Shown in pieces: positions 23,873-34,700 of a stretch of 64,000 nucleotides of DNA (position 1 is its first letter; the number at the start of each line of letters is the position of its first letter). The stretch comes from Syntrophus aciditrophicus SB (GTDB lineage: Bacteria; Desulfobacterota; Syntrophia; Syntrophales; Syntrophaceae), in the NCBI RefSeq assembly GCF_000013405.1, contig NC_007759.1, forward strand, positions 372,001 to 436,000, written 5' to 3'. The notes under the pieces were generated by a model. The model was given only the letters and a program-made list of their open reading frames with translations. It was not told the DNA's origin and did not search any database. The position numbers and the translations under genes were made by a program.

Positions 23873-25447
23873 ATGGGAATCAGCATCAGCATTTCGGGTG
23901 TTTTAAAGCAGGAAGCCAAACCCGTTAGTGATTTCTTCAAGAGAATTTTCGACATCGTCGTCTCGTTGACGGTGCTGGTTCTCTGTGCGCCTTTTTTTGC
24001 CCTCATCGCGTTGGCGATCACGCGCGAAACACCCGGTCCCGTCTTCTATCGAGGCGCGCGCGTCGGGCGGGGAGGGAAGTGCTTCAAGATCCTCAAATTC
24101 CGCACCATGTACGAGAATCCCCAGAGCTATGCCGGCCCGAGGGTCACCGCGCAGGACGACATCCGGGTCACACCGCTCGGGCACTGGCTGAGGGACACCA
24201 AGCTGAATGAGTTCCCACAGTTCTGGAACGTCCTCAAAGGGGAGATGAGCCTGGTCGGTCCGCGTCCCGAAGACCCGACACTCGCCACGGAATGGCCAGC
24301 TGAGGTGGCGCGGGAAATCCTGTCCGTCCGCCCCGGCATCACCAGTCCTTCCTCCGTCATGTATCGGGACGAGGAAAGCCTGCTGTGCGCCGACAATCTC
24401 ATCAATCAGTATCTGTGCGACCTGAGCCCCAACAAGATCCGGCTTGACCAGCTCTACGTGCGCCATCGCTCCTTCCTGCTCGATCTCGATACGATGCTCT
24501 GGACGGTCCTGCTTTTACTGCCCCGGCTTAGGGCCTATTCCCCTCCGGAATCGTTTTTGATCGTGGGTCCAGTTACCCGCCTGATCAAGCGCCACGTGAG
24601 CTGGTATATTCTGGACTTTCTTGTTCTGCTTTTCTCGATCGGGATTTCGGTCATGCTGCTGCGGGACGTCGCTCCCATCAGAATAGACTGGATCGCGCTG
24701 CTGGAGATGGCCTTTGCCTACCTGGCGCTCTACAGCCTGATCGCCGTCAAGACGGGGGCCAATCTGACCCGCTGGGACAAGGCCACCAACCGCGATGCCG
24801 CCCGTCTCACCATGGCGTGGCTTATCGCCACGGCGGCCGTGGTGGCGATCCATTTCGCGGTAGGGATTACATCCGACCTGAGACGGATCCTGATACTGAT
24901 GTCTTCCATCTTCTTCCTGACGGGAATGCTGCTCGCCCGTTACCGGAGCCGCGTGCTGATCGGGCTGCTCCGGAGCATCGTGATCCGCCGGACCAAGGCG
25001 AAGGCCACGGCGGAACGCGTCCTGATCGTGGGCTCCGGGCGGACCGCCGAGCACGTCCTCTGGCTCCTTGATCATCCGTCCTATTCCCTGAAGTATCAGG
25101 TTGCGGGCATCATCGACGATGACCTCTTTTCGCAGGGGATGAAAGTCTACGGTGTCAAAGTGGTCGGCGAAACGAATAACATCGCCGGGATCGTTAAGGA
25201 AAAGGATGTCGGCTTAGTCATCCTGGCGGACCATCGCCTCGATGAGTCAAGCTATAGTCTATTGCGCGAAGCCCTGAAGGACATTCCCGTCAGGATCGCC
25301 GTTGCGCCCGACCTCTACGGTTCCATGGAAGGTCTGTCCCGGGCCGTGTCGGGCGGCCCTTCGACGCCTGCCCTCGACAGCTTTCAGTGTCGCCACTGTC
25401 TGGCCAGAATCCGCTCCCACGTGGAGACGCCGGCCGACGGGAAGTAA
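23873..25447 (+). CDS. Polyprenyl-phosphate sugar-phosphate transferase, reversed domain order
   Basis: The protein has 524 residues. The catalytic domain of the bacterial sugar transferase family comes first: a membrane hairpin near residues 25-50, KFRTM near residue 75, then LNEFPQFWNVLKGEMSLVGP and RPGIT. After residue 210 come four transmembrane segments and then a Rossmann-like CoA_binding_3 domain (RVLIVGSGRTAEHVLW near residue 385). In WcaJ, WbaP and EpsL-type enzymes this order is the opposite. It should start repeat-unit synthesis by moving a sugar-1-phosphate to undecaprenyl phosphate at the inner membrane. ATG at 23873 is preferred over the TTG at 23852, because GAGGG lies before it. 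Confidence 0.85.
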   Translation: MGISISISGVLKQEAKPVSDFFKRIFDIVVSLTVLVLCAPFFALIALAITRETPGPVFYRGARVGRGGKCFKILKFRTMYENPQSYAGPRVTAQDDIRVTPLGHWLRDTKLNEFPQFWNVLKGEMSLVGPRPEDPTLATEWPAEVAREILSVRPGITSPSSVMYRDEESLLCADNLINQYLCDLSPNKIRLDQLYVRHRSFLLDLDTMLWTVLLLLPRLRAYSPPESFLIVGPVTRLIKRHVSWYILDFLVLLFSIGISVMLLRDVAPIRIDWIALLEMAFAYLALYSLIAVKTGANLTRWDKATNRDAARLTMAWLIATAAVVAIHFAVGITSDLRRILILMSSIFFLTGMLLARYRSRVLIGLLRSIVIRRTKAKATAERVLIVGSGRTAEHVLWLLDHPSYSLKYQVAGIIDDDLFSQGMKVYGVKVVGETNNIAGIVKEKDVGLVILADHRLDESSYSLLREALKDIPVRIAVAPDLYGSMEGLSRAVSGGPSTPALDSFQCRHCLARIRSHVETPADGK

Positions 25448-25516
25448 CGCTTCCTTGATCTATGCAGAGGTCTGCAGTTCTGCGGGAATTTCATCACAAC
25501 AGGAGGGAAAGATCAC

Positions 25517-26512
25517 ATGGGAAGTTTCTGGGCGGATAAGAAAGTGCTGGTAACCGGCGCCGGTGGATTTATCGGCAGTCACCTGGTGGAGCGGCTTGCC
25601 GGGGAAGGGGCTTCAGTGCGGGCCTTCGTCCGCTACAACTCCCGTGCCGACGCGGGGCTGCTCAAGCTGGCGCCTCCGGAGATTCTTTCCCGCATCGAGC
25701 TGATCGGCGGAGATCTGCGGGATTCCGATGCCGTGCGCAAGGCCGTGGAAGGCTGCCGGATTGTGTTCCACCTGGGTGCGCTCATTTCCATTCCCTATTC
25801 CTATTATCATCCCGTGGAAGTGGCCGAGACGAATCTCATGGGGACGTTGAACGTGCTTCTCGCCTGCCGCGACCTCGGCGTGGAGCGCCTGATCCACACG
25901 TCCACCAGCGAAGTCTATGGCACCGCCCAGCGCGTCCCCATCGACGAGGCGCATCCCCTCCAGGGGCAGTCCCCCTATTCCGCCAGCAAGATCGGGGCGG
26001 ACAAACTGGCGGAGAGCTTCTTCTGCGCCTTCAGCGTGCCGGTGGTGACCGTCCGTCCCTTCAACACATTCGGCCCGCGCCAGTCCGCCCGCGCAGTCAT
26101 CCCCACGATCATCACCCAGGTGCTTGCCCGGCAGAGCATCCGTCTGGGAAATCTCGAAACCACCCGTGATTTCACCTACGTAGACGACACCGTCAGCGGT
26201 TTTCTCTGTGCCGCGCAGAAGGAGGGCATCGAAGGCATGACCTTCAACCTGGGGACGGGGTCGGAGATTGCGATCGGCGTTCTTGCCCGGACAATCATCG
26301 AAAAAATCGGAGTCCCCGTTTCAGTCGAACTGGATCCGGAGCGGCTCCGTCCGGAAGGCTCCGAGGTGATGCGGCTTCTGTCCGACAATTCGCGGGCCCG
26401 TTCCCAACTCGGGTGGGGGCCCGAAGTGGGCCTGGATGAAGGACTCAACAGGACCATCGCCTGGATTCGGGAGAATCTGGGGAATTACCGCATCGGCGTT
26501 TATGAATTATAG
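25517..26512 (+). CDS. NDP-sugar 4,6-dehydratase, extended SDR (LegB-like)
   Basis: This 331-residue protein has the NAD-binding GAGGFIGSH motif, the active site TSTSEVYGTAQ in which Ser-Glu replaces the Asp-Glu of RmlB, and YSASK with the catalytic Tyr and Lys. This variant is characteristic of GDP-/UDP-GlcNAc 4,6-dehydratases such as LegB. It would give a 4-keto-6-deoxy sugar nucleotide, the substrate for the aminotransferase two genes downstream. AGGAGGGAAAG precedes the start. It heads a tight three-gene run with the nucleotidyltransferase and aminotransferase. Whether the nucleotide is GDP or UDP cannot be told. Confidence 0.83.
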   Translation: MGSFWADKKVLVTGAGGFIGSHLVERLAGEGASVRAFVRYNSRADAGLLKLAPPEILSRIELIGGDLRDSDAVRKAVEGCRIVFHLGALISIPYSYYHPVEVAETNLMGTLNVLLACRDLGVERLIHTSTSEVYGTAQRVPIDEAHPLQGQSPYSASKIGADKLAESFFCAFSVPVVTVRPFNTFGPRQSARAVIPTIITQVLARQSIRLGNLETTRDFTYVDDTVSGFLCAAQKEGIEGMTFNLGTGSEIAIGVLARTIIEKIGVPVSVELDPERLRPEGSEVMRLLSDNSRARSQLGWGPEVGLDEGLNRTIAWIRENLGNYRIGVYEL

Positions 26513-26539
26513 TATGAATTATAGAAGGGAGGGCAACCT

Positions 26540-27262
26540 ATGAAAGCCGTAGTCCTGGCAGGCGGAAAAGGCGCACGCCTCGCGCCTTACACAAAAATTC
26601 TTCCCAAACCGTTAATGCCCATAGGGGACATGCCCATTCTGGAAGTCCTCCTGCGGCAGATGAAAGTGGCCGGGATCGACCATGTCATCCTCACCGTGGG
26701 ACATCTGTCCGAACTCCTGCGCGCCTTCTTCCAGGACGGCAGTCAATTCGGCGTCGACATTTCCTACAGCTACGAAAAATGTCCGCTTGGAACCGCCGGG
26801 CCGATCTCCCTGATCGACGGCCTGGACGAGACGTTCCTGGTGACCAACGGCGACGTGCTAACCACCCTGAGCCTGCGCGAGCTGATCGGCTTTCACCGGG
26901 AGCAGAAAGCCGCCGCGACCATCGCCGTCCATCAGAGGCAGACGAAGATCGACCTGGGCGTCATCCAGTGGAACGGCAACTACGAAGTGAAAGGCTACAT
27001 CGAAAAGCCGGTCTATGACTACACCGTCAGCATGGGGGTTTATGTGTTCGAGCCGAAGGTCCTTTCCTATATCCCCCACGGGGAATACCTCGATTTTCCC
27101 GATCTGGTGAAAAAGCTGATCGCCGCCGGCGAAAAAGTGGTCGGCTACCGGTTCCACGGCTACTGGGAAGATCTGGGGCGGCCGGATGATTACGAGAGGG
27201 CGTCGCGCGACTTTGAAAGCATGCGCGAACAGTTCCTTCCTGGCATGGAATGCAGAGGGTGA
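26540..27262 (+). CDS. Sugar-nucleotide pyrophosphorylase (RmlA/PtmE-like)
   Basis: This 240-residue protein opens with the pyrophosphorylase signature VVLAGGKGARLAPYTKILPKP, has the metal-binding Asp in VTNGDVL, and ends EDLGRPDDYERA, typical of NDP-hexose pyrophosphorylases. It joins a sugar-1-phosphate to a nucleotide in the cytosol. Unlike many homologues in amino-sugar pathways it has no N-terminal CBS domain. It lies 28 bases after the dehydratase and five bases before the aminotransferase, so it probably supplies the activated HexNAc for those two enzymes. A ribosome site (AGAAGGGAGG) precedes the ATG. Confidence 0.85.
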   Translation: MKAVVLAGGKGARLAPYTKILPKPLMPIGDMPILEVLLRQMKVAGIDHVILTVGHLSELLRAFFQDGSQFGVDISYSYEKCPLGTAGPISLIDGLDETFLVTNGDVLTTLSLRELIGFHREQKAAATIAVHQRQTKIDLGVIQWNGNYEVKGYIEKPVYDYTVSMGVYVFEPKVLSYIPHGEYLDFPDLVKKLIAAGEKVVGYRFHGYWEDLGRPDDYERASRDFESMREQFLPGMECRG

Positions 27263-27266
27263 CATC

Positions 27267-28418
27267 ATGGACTGGCGCATAACGCTTTCCGACATCGACA
27301 TGGGAAATGAAGAAATCGAGGCGGTGGATCGCGTCCTCCGCAGCAAATGGCTCACCATGGGATCGGTAACGCAGGAATTCGAGAAAGCGGTCGCCGACTA
27401 CGTGGAGGCAAAGCATGCCGTCGCGGTCACCAACGCCACGGCTGCCCTGCATCTTGCCTGCGTGGCGGCGGGGCTGGGGCCGGGGAAAGAGGCGATTGTC
27501 CCTTCGCTGACGTTCGTCGCCACGGCAAACGCGGTCCGTTACACGGGCGCCTCCGTTGTCTTCGCGGATATCGCCGGGGAACAGGACCTGAACATTTCGG
27601 TCGAGGCGATCGAGCGGTCCGTGACGGAAAGGACCCGCGCCATTGTGGTCGTCCATTACGGCGGGTATGCCTGCGCCATGCCCGCGATTCTGGAGTTGGC
27701 TCGGCGGCACAACCTGGCTGTGATCGAAGACGCGGCTCACGCGATCGGCTCCGAACTGCAGGGGAAAAAGCTGGGCGCCTGGGGAGACGTGGGATGCTTC
27801 AGCTTTTTTTCCAACAAGAACATGACCACGGCGGAAGGGGGAATGCTGGTGACCAGTGACGACGCCCTCGCCGAAAGGCTCCGCCTGCTCCGGTCCCACG
27901 GAATGACCACCCTGACGCTGGACCGCCACAAAGGGCACGCGTGGAGCTACGATGTGGTTGATCTGGGATACAATTACCGCATCGATGAAATCCGCTCGGC
28001 GATGGGCCTTGTGCAGCTCGGCAGACTGGACAGGAACAATCGCCGCCGCCGGGAATTTACGCGGCTCTATCGCGAGTTGCTGCGGAATGAAGCGCCGCAG
28101 GTCACTCTGCCGTTTTCCAGTCACCCGGGAGTATCGGCCGCGCATCTCATGCCGATCCTGCTGCCGCCGGGTGCGGACCGTCTCCGCTTCATGGAGCACA
28201 TGAAGTCTCGGGGCATCCAGACCAGCATCCATTACCCGCCGATCCACCGGTTCAGCGCCTATCGGGAAGAGGGTGATGCGCAGAGGATAAAACTGCCGAT
28301 TACGGAAGAGGTCGCCGCGAGAATTGTCACACTGCCGTTGTATCCCACGATGACGGACGAAAACGTGCTGGAAGTGGTTAGCTGTGCCGCTGGAGGGATC
28401 CTGCCGAAGGGATGCTGA
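27267..28418 (+). CDS. DegT/DnrJ/EryC1 sugar aminotransferase (LegC/PseC-like)
   Basis: This 383-residue PLP enzyme shows NATAALHLA near residue 50, EDAAHAIGSE (the PLP-pyridine Asp) near 155, and FFSNKNMTTAEGG with the Schiff-base Lys near 185. It should transaminate the 4-keto-6-deoxy sugar made by the dehydratase to a 4-amino sugar nucleotide. The ATG at 27267 is used; an upstream open frame overlaps the previous gene. No NeuB-type synthase is present in the window, so the pathway probably stops at a 4-amino-4,6-dideoxy sugar here. A broken copy of its last 60 codons is found at 31579. Confidence 0.87.
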   Translation: MDWRITLSDIDMGNEEIEAVDRVLRSKWLTMGSVTQEFEKAVADYVEAKHAVAVTNATAALHLACVAAGLGPGKEAIVPSLTFVATANAVRYTGASVVFADIAGEQDLNISVEAIERSVTERTRAIVVVHYGGYACAMPAILELARRHNLAVIEDAAHAIGSELQGKKLGAWGDVGCFSFFSNKNMTTAEGGMLVTSDDALAERLRLLRSHGMTTLTLDRHKGHAWSYDVVDLGYNYRIDEIRSAMGLVQLGRLDRNNRRRREFTRLYRELLRNEAPQVTLPFSSHPGVSAAHLMPILLPPGADRLRFMEHMKSRGIQTSIHYPPIHRFSAYREEGDAQRIKLPITEEVAARIVTLPLYPTMTDENVLEVVSCAAGGILPKGC

Positions 28419-28419
28419 A

Positions 28420-31400
28420 ATGAAAGCAACAAGATATTTCCTCGCCGTGCTGGCCGCCCTGTTCGCTTTTTCCGGATTTTTCGCGCCGGCAGTTCTGGCC
28501 GCCGAGACCGTAACTGCCGTGCTGGAGCGGATTACCCTGACCTCGGAGTTTTCACCGCCCAGTCCCGATCCCGCGGGGATCGTCTATCTTTCGGACTACA
28601 ACACCCTGCTGATCAGTGACTGTGAAGTCGACGAGATGCCTCCCTACTTCACGGGGAAAAATCTCTTTGAAGCGACTCTGGGAGGGAGCCTGCTGGGCAC
28701 GCTGACGACGACCTCCTTTTCAGACGAACCCACCGGGGTCGCCTACGATCCTTCCACCAGACGCCTGTTCGTCAGCGACGACAACAAGGGACGGATCTGG
28801 ATCGTGAAGCCGGGAGACGACGGGGTTTACAATACGGAAGACGATGTTCTCACCAATTTCCGGACTTCCTCGTTCGGGATTGTGGACCCCGAAGACGTCG
28901 TATTTGACAGTTGGCGGGATCATCTGGTTGTCATAGACGGCACGGGGGAAGAGGTCTGGGATATCTCTCCGGGTGCCAACGGCGTTTTTGACGGCGCTTC
29001 GGGTGATGATCAGGCAAGCCACTTCGATACGGAGGCTATGGGAATTCATGATCCGGAGGGGATCGCCTTCGATACGAACAACGGCCATCTGTATCTGCTG
29101 AGCAGCAAATGCGACAGGATCGCGGAGACCACCATCAGTGGGACCTTAATCCGCTACATTGATATTTCCCGTCTCAAGTCCTCATACGCTGCCAGCATGT
29201 GCGCCGGTTTGACCTATGCGCCCTCCAGCAGCACTTCCGGCAAAATGAACCTCTACATGGTCACCCGCGGCGTGGACAACGGAGCAGATCCTTACGAGAA
29301 CGACGGCCGGATTTACGAGATATCCTTCCCGCCACTGGAGCCCTCGGACAATCTGGCTCCGGTGGTGAATGCGGGAGCAGATCAGACGATCACGTTTCCC
29401 GGCAGTGCAGCCCTTGCCGGCACGGCTTCGGACGACGGCCTGCCCAGTCCGCCCGCGACGCTTACCTATTCCTGGAGCAAAGTCAGCGGGCCGGGGACGG
29501 TGACCTTCGGCAGCGCCTCTTCGCTTGCGACGACGGCGAGCTTCTCGGCAGCGGGGACTTACACCCTGCGCCTGACGGTCTCCGACAGCGCTCTGTCGTC
29601 GAGCGACGACATAGTCGTGACGGTGAACGACAGTGGGGGGACAGAACCCCAGAGCTTCTCCGTGCGCGTTTCGGCTGGCAGCGACGATGCGGAAGAGTTT
29701 ACCGCCTCGAACGGCTGGATATATCTCACCGGCAATGATCTCGAACTGATTCATGACAGTGAAGATCAGATTGTGGGCATGCGTTTCAACAGCATCCCCG
29801 TTCCGGCAGGGGCAACGATTCTCGATGCCCGCGTTCAGTTCACGGTCAAGGACGCCACAACCGGGGTCTGCAGCCTGGTGATTCGAGGGGAGGCTGCAGA
29901 CCATGCCACGACCTTCACCACAACCCGCTACAACATCAGCAGCCGGCTGCTCACTTCCGCCGCGGTGAACTGGACTCCCGCGGCCTGGACCGCGGTGGGC
30001 GCAGCGGGTCCGGACCAGCAGACCCCCAATCTGAGCTCTATCCTGCAGGAGATCGTCAGCCGTCCCGGCTGGCAGTCGGGCAACAGCCTGGCGCTGATCG
30101 TCACAGGCTCAGGCACGCGAACCGCCTCCGCTTATGAGCGTTCGGCGAGTCAAGCGCCGCAGCTCCTGGTCACATATTCGACCTCATCCCAGCCCACAAA
30201 TCAGATGCCTGTTGCCAACGCACAGTCGGTGTCGACAGCCGAGAATATGGCGAAAGCGATTACCCTGACGGGCAGCGACCCGGATGGGGATTCACTGATC
30301 TACAGTGTGGTGACAGCCCCGGCACACGGCACACTGAGCGGAACGGCGCCAAATCTGACGTACACGCCGTCTTTCAACTACAGTGGTTCGGACAGCTTCA
30401 CCTTCAAGGTGAATGACGGCACGGCGGATTCGGCCCCGGCGACGGTTTCGATCACAGTGACGGAGGCGGCGAACAATCCGCCTGTTGCCAATGCACAGTC
30501 GGTGTCGACAGCCGAGAATACGGCGAAAGCGATCACCCTGACGGCTAGCGACCCGGATGGGGATTCACTGACCTACGTCGTGGTGACAGCCCCGTCACAC
30601 GGTACGCTGAGCGGAACAGCGCCTGATCTGACTTACACGCCGGCTTCCGGCTACAGTGGTTTGGACAGCTTCACCTTCAAGGTGAATGACGGCACGGTGG
30701 ACTCAGCCTCGGCGACGGTTTCGATCACGGTTACGGCGGTGAACGACGCACCGGTGGCTAACGCGCAGTCGGTGTCGACGGCTGAGGATACGGCGAAAGC
30801 GATTACCCTGACGGGCAGCGACCCGGATGGAGATTCTCTGACCTACAGTGTGGTGACATCCCCGTCACACGGTACGCTGAGCGGAACAGCGCCTGATCTG
30901 ATCTACACGCCGGCTTCCAACTACAGTGGTTCGGATAGTTTCACCTTCAAGGTGAATGACGGCACGGTGGACTCATCCCCGGCGACGGTTTCGATCACGA
31001 TTACGGCGGTGAACGACGCACCGGTGGCTAACCCCCAATCTGTAACGACTCCCGCAAATATGTCGACAACGATCACTCTGACGGGCAGCGATCCGGATGG
31101 CGATAAGCTGACCTACAATGTGGTAAGCGGGCCGACACAAGGCACGCTGAGCGGGTCAGCCCCCAACCTGATCTATACGCCGGCATCGCCATACTATGTT
31201 GGACCGGACAGTTTTACATTCACTGTCAATGACGGCATGATTGGATCGACCCCGGCCACGGTTTCGATCACGATCACTGCACCGGTGAATTCGGCACCGA
31301 TCGTCAATGCGGGCATTGATCAAACCATCATACTTTCCGCCAGTGCCTACCTTAACGGGTCAGCCACGGACGACGGACTGCCCAACCCACCCGCGATGCT

Positions 31401-31575
31401 CACTTACACCTGGAGCAAGGTCACGGGACCGGGCACAGTAACTTTCGAAAACACCTCGTCGCCTGTCACAACAGCAACGTTTTCCAAGGGGGGAGGCTAC
31501 ACGCTGCGGTTGACCGTTTCGGATGGTGACCTGTCATCCAGTGATGATATCGCGGTGAATGTCAGAAGGAAATAA
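28420..31575 (+). CDS. Giant secreted beta-propeller/PKD/cadherin-like protein (first copy)
   Basis: The protein has 1051 residues. It contains a Sec signal peptide (cleavage near residue 27), a beta-propeller-like domain to about 310 (DEPTGVAYDPSTRRLFVSDD, DPEGIAFDTNNGHLYLL), and a PKD/REJ-type domain at about 314-400 (APVVNAGADQTI). A DNRLRE/CBM-like domain follows at about 409-590 (ILDARVQFTVKD). Four cadherin-like Ig repeats of about 90 residues then start near 594, 686, 775 and 864 (GSDPDGDSL, GTLSGTAP, YSGSDSFTFKVNDG). A final PKD domain starts near 957. The protein is acidic and probably calcium-stabilised and extracellular. No PEP-CTERM or LPXTG signal is seen. The ATG lies one base after the aminotransferase stop, so the two are in one operon. 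Role unknown; adhesin or matrix protein is likely. Confidence 0.85.
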   Translation: MKATRYFLAVLAALFAFSGFFAPAVLAAETVTAVLERITLTSEFSPPSPDPAGIVYLSDYNTLLISDCEVDEMPPYFTGKNLFEATLGGSLLGTLTTTSFSDEPTGVAYDPSTRRLFVSDDNKGRIWIVKPGDDGVYNTEDDVLTNFRTSSFGIVDPEDVVFDSWRDHLVVIDGTGEEVWDISPGANGVFDGASGDDQASHFDTEAMGIHDPEGIAFDTNNGHLYLLSSKCDRIAETTISGTLIRYIDISRLKSSYAASMCAGLTYAPSSSTSGKMNLYMVTRGVDNGADPYENDGRIYEISFPPLEPSDNLAPVVNAGADQTITFPGSAALAGTASDDGLPSPPATLTYSWSKVSGPGTVTFGSASSLATTASFSAAGTYTLRLTVSDSALSSSDDIVVTVNDSGGTEPQSFSVRVSAGSDDAEEFTASNGWIYLTGNDLELIHDSEDQIVGMRFNSIPVPAGATILDARVQFTVKDATTGVCSLVIRGEAADHATTFTTTRYNISSRLLTSAAVNWTPAAWTAVGAAGPDQQTPNLSSILQEIVSRPGWQSGNSLALIVTGSGTRTASAYERSASQAPQLLVTYSTSSQPTNQMPVANAQSVSTAENMAKAITLTGSDPDGDSLIYSVVTAPAHGTLSGTAPNLTYTPSFNYSGSDSFTFKVNDGTADSAPATVSITVTEAANNPPVANAQSVSTAENTAKAITLTASDPDGDSLTYVVVTAPSHGTLSGTAPDLTYTPASGYSGLDSFTFKVNDGTVDSASATVSITVTAVNDAPVANAQSVSTAEDTAKAITLTGSDPDGDSLTYSVVTSPSHGTLSGTAPDLIYTPASNYSGSDSFTFKVNDGTVDSSPATVSITITAVNDAPVANPQSVTTPANMSTTITLTGSDPDGDKLTYNVVSGPTQGTLSGSAPNLIYTPASPYYVGPDSFTFTVNDGMIGSTPATVSITITAPVNSAPIVNAGIDQTIILSASAYLNGSATDDGLPNPPAMLTYTWSKVTGPGTVTFENTSSPVTTATFSKGGGYTLRLTVSDGDLSSSDDIAVNVRRK

Positions 31576-31578
31576 AGA

Positions 31579-31765
31579 CCGCTGATCCACCGGTTCAGCG
31601 CCTATCGGGAATACAGTGTGATACGCAGAGGATAAAACTGCCGATTGCGGAAGAGGTTGCCGCGGGAATTGTCACACTGCCGCTGTATCCCACGACGACG
31701 GACGAAGACGTGCTGGACGTGGTTAACTGTATCACTGGAGGGATCCTGCCGAAGGGGGTGCTGAA
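31579..31765 (+). pseudogene. Duplicated 3' end of the aminotransferase gene (broken)
   Basis: About 185 bases here match 28240-28419, the end of the aminotransferase gene, from the CCACCGGTTCAGCGCC segment through CTGGAGGGATCCTGCC. Extra bases near 31610 shift the frame to an early TAA. This scrap marks the left end of a tandem duplication unit that also contains the following giant gene. It still supplies that gene's upstream sequence and ribosome site. Confidence 0.88.
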
Positions 31766-34700
31766 TTGAAGGCAACAAGATATCTTCTCGCCGTCCTGGC
31801 TGCCCTGTTCGCTTTTTCCGGATTTTTCGAGCCGGCAGTCCTGGCCGCCGAAACCGTAACCGCCGTGCTGGAGCGGATCACCCTGACCTCGGAGTTTTCG
31901 CCGCCCAGCCCGGATCCGGCGGGGATCGTCTATCTTTCGGACTCCAACACCCTGCTGATCAGTGACTGTGAAGTCGACGAAATGCCTCCCTACTTCACGG
32001 GGAAGAATCTCTTTGAAGCGACTCTGGGGGGCAGCCTGCTGGGCACGCTGACGACGACCTCCTTTTCAAACGAACCCACCGGGGTCGGGTACGATCCTTC
32101 CACCAGACGCCTGTTCGTCAGCGACGACGACGAGGGACGGATCTGGATCGTGAAGCCGGGAAGCGACGGGGTTTACAATACGGCAGACGATATCCTCGCC
32201 AGCTTTCGGACTTCCTTGTTCGCGATTGCTGACCCTGAAGACGTCGTATTTGACAGCTGGCGAGGCCATCTGGTTGTCATAGACGGCACGGGGGAAGAGG
32301 TCTGGGATATCTCCCCGGGCGCCAACGGCGTGTTTGACGGGGCCTCGGGTGATGATCAGGCAAGCCACTTCGATACGGAGGCTATGGGAATTCATGATCC
32401 GGAGGGGATCGCCTTCGATACGAACAACGGCCATCTGTATCTTCTGAGCAGTAAATGCGACAGGATCGCGGAGACTACCGTCAGTGGGACCTTAATCCGC
32501 TACATTGATATTTCCCGCCTCAAGACCTCTTATGGTGCGAAAATGTGTGCCGGATTGACCTATGCGCCCTCCAGCAGCATTACCGGCAAAATGAACCTCT
32601 ACATGGTGACCCGCGGCGTGGACAACGGGGCCGATCCTTACGAGAACGACGGCCGAATTTACGAAATATCGTTCCCTCCACTGGGACCCTCGAATAACGT
32701 GGCTCCGGTGGTCAATGCGGGTCCTGATCAGACGATCACGCTACCCGGCAGTGCAGTCCTTGCCGGCACGGCCTCGGACGACGGTCTTCCCAACCCTCCC
32801 GCAACGCTCACCTATTCCTGGATCACGGTCAGCGGTCCGGGGACGGTGACCTTTGGCAGTGCCTCTTCACTTGCGTCGACGGCGAGCTTCTCATCAGCGG
32901 GGACCTACACCCTGCGCCTGACGGTCTCCGACAGCGCCCTGTCGTCGAGCGACGACGTGGTCGTGACGGTCCAGTCCTCCACATCCACAAACCTGGCACC
33001 GGTGGTGAATGCGGGAGCAGATCAGACGATCACGCTACCCGGCAGTGCGGCTCTTGCCGGCACGGCATCGGACGACGGCCTTCCCAACCCTCCCGCAGCG
33101 CTTACCTATGCGTGGAGCACGGTCAGCGGTCCAGGAACCGTGAACTTCGGCAGCGCCTCATCGCTTACGACAACGGCAAGCTTCTCATCAGCAGGAACTT
33201 ACACCCTGCGCCTGACGGTCTCCGACAGTGTTCTATCGTCGAGCGACGATGTGGTTGTGACGGTGAACGACAGTGGGGGGACAGAACCCCAGAGTTTTTC
33301 CGTGCGCGTTTCGGCTGGCAGCGACGATGCGGAAGAGTTCACCTCCTCGAACGGCTGGATATATCTCACCGGCAATGATCTCGAACTGATTCATGACAGT
33401 GAAGATCAGATTGTGGGCATGCGCTTCAACAGCATCCCCATTCCGGCAGGGGCAACGATTCTCGATGCCCGCGTTCAGTTCACGGTCAAGGACGCGACAA
33501 CGGGAGCATGCAGCCTGGTGATTCGAGGGCAGGCTGCCGACCATGCCACGACCTTCACCACATCCCGCTACAACATCAGCAGCCGGCTGCTCACTTCGGC
33601 CGCGGTGAACTGGATTCCCGCTGCCTGGCCAGCGGTGGGCGCAGCGGGTCCGGACCAGCAGACGCCCAACCTGAGTTCCATTCTGCAGGAGATCGTCAGT
33701 CGTCCCGGCTGGCAGTCGGGAAACAGCCTGGCGCTGATCGTCACAGGCTCAGGCACGCGAACCGCCTCCGCTTATGAGCGTTCGGCGAGTCAGGCGCCGC
33801 AGCTCCTGGTCACGTATTCGACCTCGACCACACCTGCAAACTCGGCGCCGGTGGTGAATGCGGGAGCTGATCAGACGATCACGCTACCCGGCAGTGCGAC
33901 TCTTGCCGGTACGGCTTCGGATGACGGTCTTCCCAGCCCTCCCGCAGCGCTTACCTATGCGTGGAGCACGGTCAGCGGGCCGGGAACAGTGACCTTCGGC
34001 AGCGCCTCTTCGCTTGCGACAACGGCAGGCTTCTCATCAGCGGGGACCTACACCCTGCGCCTGACGGTTTCCGACAGCGTCCTGTCGTCGAGCGACGACT
34101 TGGTCGTGACGGTCCAGTCCTCCACATCCACAAACCTGGCACCGGTGGTGAATGCGGGAGCAGATCAGACGATCACGCTACCCGGCAGTGCGGCCCTTGC
34201 CGGCACAGCCTCGGACGACGGCTTGCCCAGTCCGCCCGCGACGCTCACCTATTCGTGGAGCAAAGTCAGCGGGCCGGGCACGGTAACCTTCGGCAGCGCC
34301 TCTTCGCTTGCGACGACGGCGAGCTTCTCGGCAGCGGGGACCTACATCCTGCGCCTGACGGTCTCCGACAGCGTTCTGTCGTCGAGCGATGATGTGGTTG
34401 TGACGGTGAACGACAGTGGGGGGACAGAACCCCAGAGTTTTTCCGTGCGCGTTTCGTTGGGCAGCGACGATGCGGAAGAGTTCACCGCCTCGAACGGCTG
34501 GATATATCTCACCGGCAATGATCTCGAACTGATTTACGACACCCAGGTTCAGATTGTAGGCATGCGATTCAATAACATCCCCATTCCGAATGGGGCCACG
34601 ATTCTCGATGCCCGCGTTCAGTTCACGGTCAAGGACGCCACAACCGGGGTCTGCAGCCTGGTGATTCGAGGGGAGGCTGCCGACCATGCCACGACCTTCA

